Shown piece after piece: positions 58,561 through 64,000 of a stretch of 64,000 nt of DNA; within the stretch, counting starts at the first letter, position 1; the number at the start of each line of letters is the position of its first letter. The stretch is from Cichorium intybus (Eukaryota > Streptophyta > Magnoliopsida > Asterales > Asteraceae): positions 54,402,839 through 54,466,838 of the forward strand of contig CM042012.1 of NCBI GenBank assembly GCA_023525715.1. The letters are read 5' to 3'. The notes beneath the pieces were generated by a model that was not told where the DNA came from, searched no databases, and was given only the letters and a program-made list of their open reading frames with translations. A program made the position numbers and the translations under genes.

Positions 58561-60937
58561 TCACCCGAATTTCGAACTCCTACTCTATCAAACATTAGAC
58601 GTATACGAACTAAATTTCGATGCAAATATTTTCACTCACGAAATTCAAAATCGGTAAGTAATCAAAAATTTCATTTCAACGACATACAACATTAAACCAA
58701 TTCAATTCACCAAATAAACAAAAACTCTGATTAACATATTATTTGATTAACAAGGACACAAGTTTAATATAACAATAAAAAAACAAAATATACCCAAAAA
58801 TAGCTGGTTTTACAAAATTACCATCTTCCCCAACGCTCTAATATAGTCGAGGCTTTTTTTTTTTCTTTTTTTCCTTTTCAATTTTCAATTTTCAATTTTT
58901 TTAACCAAATAAACCACAAAAATAATCAAAAAAACACGAGGAAAAATCACCCGAATTTCGAACTCCTACTCTATCAAACATTAGACGTATACGAACTAAA
59001 TTTGGATGCAAATATTTTCACTCACGAAATTCAAAATCGGTAAGTAATCAAAAATTTCATTTCAACGACATACAACATTAAACCAATTCAATTCACCAAA
59101 TAAACAAAAACTCTGATTAACATATTATTTGATTAACAAGGACACAAGTTTAATATAACAATAAAAAAACAAAATATACCCAAGAATAGCTGGTTTTACA
59201 AAATTACCATCTTCCCCAACGCTCTAATATAGTCGAGGCTTTTTTTTTTCTTTTTTTCCTTTTCAATTTTCAATTTTCAATTTTTTTAACCAAATAAACC
59301 ACAAAAATAATCAAAAAAACACGAGGAAAAATCACCCGAATTTCGAACTCCTACTCTATCAAACATTAGACGTATACGAACTAAATTTCGATGCAAATAT
59401 TTTCACTCACGAAATTCAAAATCGGTAAGTAATCAAAAATTTCATTTCAACGACATACAACATTAAACCAATTCAATTCACCAAATAAACAAAAACTCTG
59501 ATTAACATATTATTTGATTAACAAGGACACAAGTTTAATATAACAATAAAAAAACAAAATATACCCAAGAATATCTGGTTTTACAAAATTACCATCTTCC
59601 CCAACGCTCTAATATAGTCGAGGCTTTTTTTTTTCTTTTTTTCCTTTTCAATTTTCAATTTTCAATTTTTTTAACCAAATAAACCACAAAAATAATCAAA
59701 AAAACACGAGGAAAAATCACCCGAATTTCGAACTCCTACTCTATCAAACATTAGACGTATACGAACTAAATTTGGATGCAAATATTTTCACTCACGAAAT
59801 TCAAAATCGGTAAGTAATCAAAAATTTCATTTCAACGACATACAACATTAAACCAATTCAATTCACCAAATAAACAAAAACTCTGATTAACATATTATTT
59901 GATTAACAAGGACACAAGTTTAATATAACAATAAAAAACAAAATATACCCAAGAATAGCTGGTTTTACAAAATTACCATCTTCCCCAACGCTCTAATATA
60001 GTCGAGGCTTTTTTTTTTCTTTTTTTCCTTTTTAATTTTCAATTTTCAATTTTTTTAACCAAATAAACCACAAAAATAATCAAAAAAACACGAGGAAAAA
60101 TCACCCGAATTTCGAACTCCTACTCTATCAAACATTAGACGTATACGAACTAAATTTCGATGCAAATATTTTCACTCACGAAATTCAAAATCGGTAAGTA
60201 ATCAAAAATTTCATTTCAACGACATACAACATTAAACCAATTCAATTCACCAAATAAACAAAAACTCTGATTAACATATTATTTGATTAACAAGGACACA
60301 AGTTTAATATAACAATAAAAAAACAAAATATACCCAAGAATAGCTGGTTTTACAAAATTACCATCTTCCCCAACGCTCTAATATAGTCGAGGCTTTTTTT
60401 TTTCTTTTTTTCCTTTTCAATTTTCAATTTTCAATTTTTTTAACCAAATAAACCACAAAAATAATCAAAAAAACACGAGGAAAAATCACCCGAATTTCGA
60501 ACTCCTACTCTATCAAACATTAGACGTATACGAACTAAATTTCGATGCAAATATTTTCACTCACGAAATTCAAAATCGGTAAGTAATCAAAAATTTCATT
60601 TCAACGACATACAACATTAAACCAATTCAATTCACCAAATAAACAAAAACTCTGATTAACATATTATTTGATTAACAAGGACACAAGTTTAATGTAACAA
60701 TAAAAAAACAAAATATACCCAAGAATAGCTGGTTTTACAAAATTACCATCTTCCCCAACGCTCTAATATAGTCAGAGGCTTTTTTTTTTTTTCTTTTTTT
60801 CCTTTTCAATTTTCAATTTTCAATTTTTTTTAACCAAATAAACCACAAAAATAATCAAAAAAACACGAGGAAAAATCACCCGAATTTCGAACTCCTACTC
60901 TATCAAACATTAGACGTATACGAACTAAATTTCGATG

Positions 60938-60960
60938 NNNNNNNNNNNNNNNNNNNNNNN
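60938..60960. other. Assembly gap (23 N) ending the satellite
   Basis: The array stops inside a monomer at the gap and does not resume after it. The assembly therefore broke in the repeat. Confidence 0.98.
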
Positions 60961-60969
60961 TACCTAACC

Positions 60970-61717
60970 TGATGAAAAAACGCAGCCACAAACGGTAAAC
61001 AATAATTGCGGAATTAATCTTCGTTTGAGTAAACTTTCCCGACTTGAATGAACCTTTGAGGATGATAAAAAATAAGGTATTTTAGATAAAACCAAAACAG
61101 CCCCAATGCAGTTTTATAACCAATCTAATCAGCCCCAAGACAATAAGCAATCAACCAAAATATAACACCAGATTTTTAGCGTGGAAAACCCCTCAAAACG
61201 AGAGTAAAAAACCACGGGACTACTAGAGCCGCTTCAAATCCACTACCATCAATATTTGAGCAATACAAAGTCTTCTCTAAATGAACTAGAGGTATACAAC
61301 AGCCATCATATACTTGGAAACAAAGTACATCAAGTATATGGAATCAAACAACAAAGAGAAAGGAAAGATATCACCAAATAAGTGCTGCTGTCCAGCAGCA
61401 AACAGATGCAGCGTTTCCCGATGCTCCGGAACATTTCTGGATAAGCCAACCGGATAGAATGTCGGTATGGATGTTAGGAAGCCGCTGTCCGAAAATCAAG
61501 GAAAACGGACCGACGGATCTCCGGGAAATGATGAAACACTGCAGGGGTATCCAGAAAAACGGAAATGAAGAAAACCTAGTCTTTTGCTCTCTGTTTTTCT
61601 CTGTAACTCACGATGAATTGAATCTGCACACACAAAATGAAAAATGGCTGAAATAAACATATATATAATTGGGCCAAACTGATTTGGGCTTCCTCATGGG
61701 CCAAAAAAAACCCAACA
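60970..61717 (-). repeat. 3' LTR of copia element C2
   Basis: Read on the minus strand the LTR starts TGTTGGGTTTTTTTTGGCCC (61717) and has a likely TATA region (ATATATATG near 61660). It runs to a probable CA end at 60970. The inner end is exact because the purine tract abuts it. The outer end is a best guess so close to the gap, with no target duplication to confirm it. Confidence 0.7.
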
Positions 61718-61735
61718 AATCTCCCCCTTTTTTGC
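61718..61735 (-). promoter_or_regulatory. Polypurine tract of C2
   Basis: The minus strand reads AAAAAAGGGGGAGATT directly before the LTR, a strong purine tract. Confidence 0.85.
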
Positions 61736-64000
61736 CTATGAGGAAGAGTTCGCCATTCCGGCGATCGAGCAACATATCTTCAACTTTTCCCTTGCTAAAG
61801 CTTTAGTCAACATATCAGAACCATTATCATCGGTATGAACTTTATTAAGTTCAAACAACTTGTCTTCAAGACAATCTCTAATCCAATGATACCTCACATC
61901 GATATGTTTTGTTCTTTTGTGAAACATAGAATTCTTCGCAAGGTGAATAGCACTTTGATTGTCACAAAGAACCACGTAGCGTTTTTGCATGAAGCCAAGC
62001 TCTTGCATAAATCTTTTCAACCACAATAGTTCTTTGCACGCTTCTGTTGCCGCCATATATTCAGCCTCGGTGGTAGACAAAGCAACACACTTTTGTAGTC
62101 TTGACTGTCATGACACAGCTCCCCCTGCAAAAGTCATCAAATATCCAGAAGTGGATTTCATGTTGTCTTTGTTTCCTGCCATATCAGAATCAGTATACCC
62201 AACAAGCATTGGCTCCCTCTTTCCAAAAGTTATACCCAATTTGGAAGTACCACGTAGATATCTGAAAATCCACTTCACTGCTTCCCAATGCTTTTTACAT
62301 GGGTTTGATAGAAACCGACTAACAACACCTAATGCATGTGCAATATCAGGCCTTGTACACACCATTGCATACATCAAGCTACCAACGGCTGAGGCATATG
62401 GAACTCTATCCATCTCTTCAATCTCTTTCTTAGAAGAAGGGCAGTCTTTATCAGTCAATTTAAAGTTGTTAGTAAGAGGTGAACTAACCACTTTAGCTTT
62501 ATCCATATTGAACCTACGAAGCACCTTCTCAATGTATTGCTCCTGTGACATGTGTAACTTCTTTGAAGCTCTATCCCTAATAATCCGAATGCCAAGAATA
62601 TGTTTTGCTGGCCCCAAGTCTTTCATAGCAAAAGACTTGCTCAATTCTTTCTTCAGGTGGACAATTCTCTCTGCATTCTTACCAACAATCAACATGTCGT
62701 CAACATAAAGCAATAAAATGATGAAATCATCACCATCAAACCTCTGGTAGAAAACACAGTGATCTGAAGTAGTCTTTTTGTAGCCTTGCTTCCCCATGAC
62801 TGACTCAAATTTCTTGTACCACTGTCTTGGTGCTTGCTTCAACCCGTAAAGACTTTTCTGAAGTTTACAAACATAATCTTCTTTGCCCTTAACCTAAAAA
62901 CCTTCAGGTTGCTCCATATAGATTTCCTTGTCCAAATCACCATGAAGGAATGCTGTCTTGACATCCATCTGCTCAACCTCAAGATCAAGGCTAGCAGCTA
63001 AACCAAGAATCACCTGAATAGAACCCATCTTCACGACTGGAGAGAAAATCTCATCAAAATCAATACCCTTTCTTTGACTGAATCCTTTGACCACCAACCT
63101 AGCCTTGTACCTAGGCCGTGAGGTATGTTCTTCAATCTTCACTTTGTAGACCCATTTGTTCTTCAAAGCTCTCTTGCCTTTAGGTAACTTTACTAACTCA
63201 AATGTATTGTTTTCATGCAAGGAATTCATCTCATCTTGCATAGCTTCAACCCACTCTCTTTTGTTCTCATCTTCCATGGCTTCTGTATAACATTCTGGCT
63301 CTCCCCCGTCAGTGACTAAAACATATTCATCAGCAGAATAACGGGTGGAAGGATGACGATCTCTCGCTGACCGCCTAAGTGGGACAAATGGTGGTATATC
63401 TGGCACCGGTAGATCTGGATGCAACTCATCATCTAACTCTGATTGCTCTGGGACTTCATTTTCATCAGTACCATGTTGTTCATCATTCTGAACACTATCT
63501 TCATTCTGTGGCTCAAGATGTTGAGGAGAGACCGGATCCAAATCAATAAGATTATCAGTAGATTGAGGAACTATCTTTATCTTCTCAATATCTTTCAATG
63601 TCTGATCTTCCACAAATACAACATCACGACTTCTTATAAGTTTCTTCAGAACTGGATCATATAACCTGTATCCAAACTCATCTTGGCCATATCCAAGGAA
63701 TATGCACGGCTTGGTCTTCACATCAAGCTTTGATCTTTCATCTTTGGGAATATGCACAAAAGCCTTGCATCCAAAGACCCGCAAATGATGATACGAAACG
63801 TCTTTGTTACTCCAAACCCTGTCAGGGACATCAAAAGACAAAGGAACAGAGGGAGTAAGATTAATAACATGTACCGCCATATTCAAAGCTTCACCCCATA
63901 AAGAATTAGGTAATCCTGCATGTGAGAGCAAACATGTAACTCGCTCAGTCAATGTTCTGTTCATTCGTTCTGCTAAACCATTTAGCTGTGGTGTCTTTGG
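61736..64000 (-). pseudogene. C2 copia pol (Tork/Tnt1-like): integrase C-terminus, RT, RNase H; runs off window
   Basis: One frame on the minus strand enters from the right edge with the integrase E motif region (NGLAERMNRTLTERV), then SLWGEALNMAVHVINLTP, LRVFGCKAFVHIPKDERSK and IFLGYGQDEFGYRLYDP. An acidic linker precedes RT: WVEAMQDEMNSL, YKARLVVKGFSQ, KTAFLHGDLDKEIYMEQPEG, KQAPRQWYKKF, an intact YVDD box and DLGPAKHILGIRI. RNase H follows (TTEAEYMAATEACKE, CDNQSAIHLAKN), with the stop at 61736. Two in-frame stops break it: TAG at 62894-62896 and TGA at 62108-62110, the latter where Trp is expected. Gag, protease and the 5' LTR lie outside the window. Confidence 0.93.

Larger units (their letters stand above)
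45452..60937. repeat. ~385-bp AT-rich satellite array, about 40 copies
   Basis: Head-to-tail monomers share the landmark GAACTCCTACTCTATCAAAC. It occurs at 45454, 45842, 46226 (as AAACTCC), 46611, 46997, 47383 and 47771, giving spacings of 384-388. From first to last landmark the array holds about 40 units before the gap at 60938. Each unit has a T-run split by C (variable length, most of the size variation), a triplicated CAATTTT motif, and GGTAAGTAATC. Monomers differ by only a few substitutions. No ORF spans a unit. Shared variants reveal a ten-monomer higher-order repeat (about 3.86 kb) and a three-monomer one (1155 bp). The array is cut by the gap, so its true length is unknown. Confidence 0.97.

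Noticed and set aside
45452..60937. Regular repeats considered as a CRISPR array
   Set aside because: The monomers are ~385 bp without unique spacers, in plant DNA; it is a satellite.
61459..61656. 65-codon plus-strand ORF
   Set aside because: It is antisense within the C2 LTR with no recognisable domain.
61989..62708. 239-codon plus-strand ORF
   Set aside because: It is the antisense shadow of the C2 reverse transcriptase and RNase H frame.
1..64000. Search for host genes, tRNA or rRNA genes
   Set aside because: All recognisable coding text belongs to transposable elements; no cloverleaf or rRNA segment was noticed, though a small structured RNA could be missed by eye.

Overview
The window is a plant nuclear repeat block. 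It contains no convincing host gene, tRNA, rRNA or bacterial-type feature. The mix of Ty3-type chromoviruses, Athila-like elements, Ty1-type copia elements, a CACTA DNA transposon and a long AT-rich satellite points to a large flowering-plant genome. The style of the gag and leader proteins makes me think of Asteraceae, but that is a guess I cannot confirm without a search. Two gaps of exactly 23 N (1408-1430 and 60938-60960) look like scaffold placeholders.

Layout. (1) 1-1510: a short LTR-like fragment with a duplicated primer-binding site, fused to a truncated Athila-type LTR. (2) 1511-19834: a Tekay-like chromovirus ('G0', minus strand, 2.75 kb LTRs, target duplication aattt). An Athila-like element that lacks reverse transcriptase ('G1', 6780-13347, minus strand, target duplication atacc) sits inside its RT domain. 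(3) 19840-20396: spacer with a (TC)19 repeat. (4) 20402-44972: an old copia element ('C1', plus strand, 154-bp LTR, target duplication ctaat). Its left LTR is split by a 4.37-kb CACTA element (20501-24870). Its gag/protease junction is split by a second Athila-like element ('G3', 26329-41647, plus strand). G3's left LTR is in turn split by another chromovirus ('G4', 27295-36169, minus strand, target duplication ctagg). (5) 44978-45450: spacer with three 43-bp tandem repeats. (6) 45452-60937: about 40 copies of a ~385-bp satellite, ending in a gap. (7) 60970-64000: the 3' part of a Tork/Tnt1-like copia element ('C2', minus strand) running off the right edge.

Every autonomous-type polyprotein here is broken by stop codons, frameshifts or lost catalytic residues, so none looks competent. 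LTR divergence counted by eye fits the nesting order: C1 and G3 about 5%, G0 about 1.6%, G4 about 1.5%, G1 about 1.2%.

The most interesting material is the G1/G3 family. These elements have Athila-type tRNA-Asp primer sites but no RT, RNase H or integrase. They carry two conserved ORFs. A matching GT...AG intron lies just before the second ORF in both copies. A PPT-like AAGTGTGGGGT motif recurs at four equivalent places, a hairpin lies beside the PPT, and another hairpin lies at the LTR tip. Also notable are the ten-monomer higher-order structure of the satellite and an intact coiled-coil ORF ahead of gag in G0.
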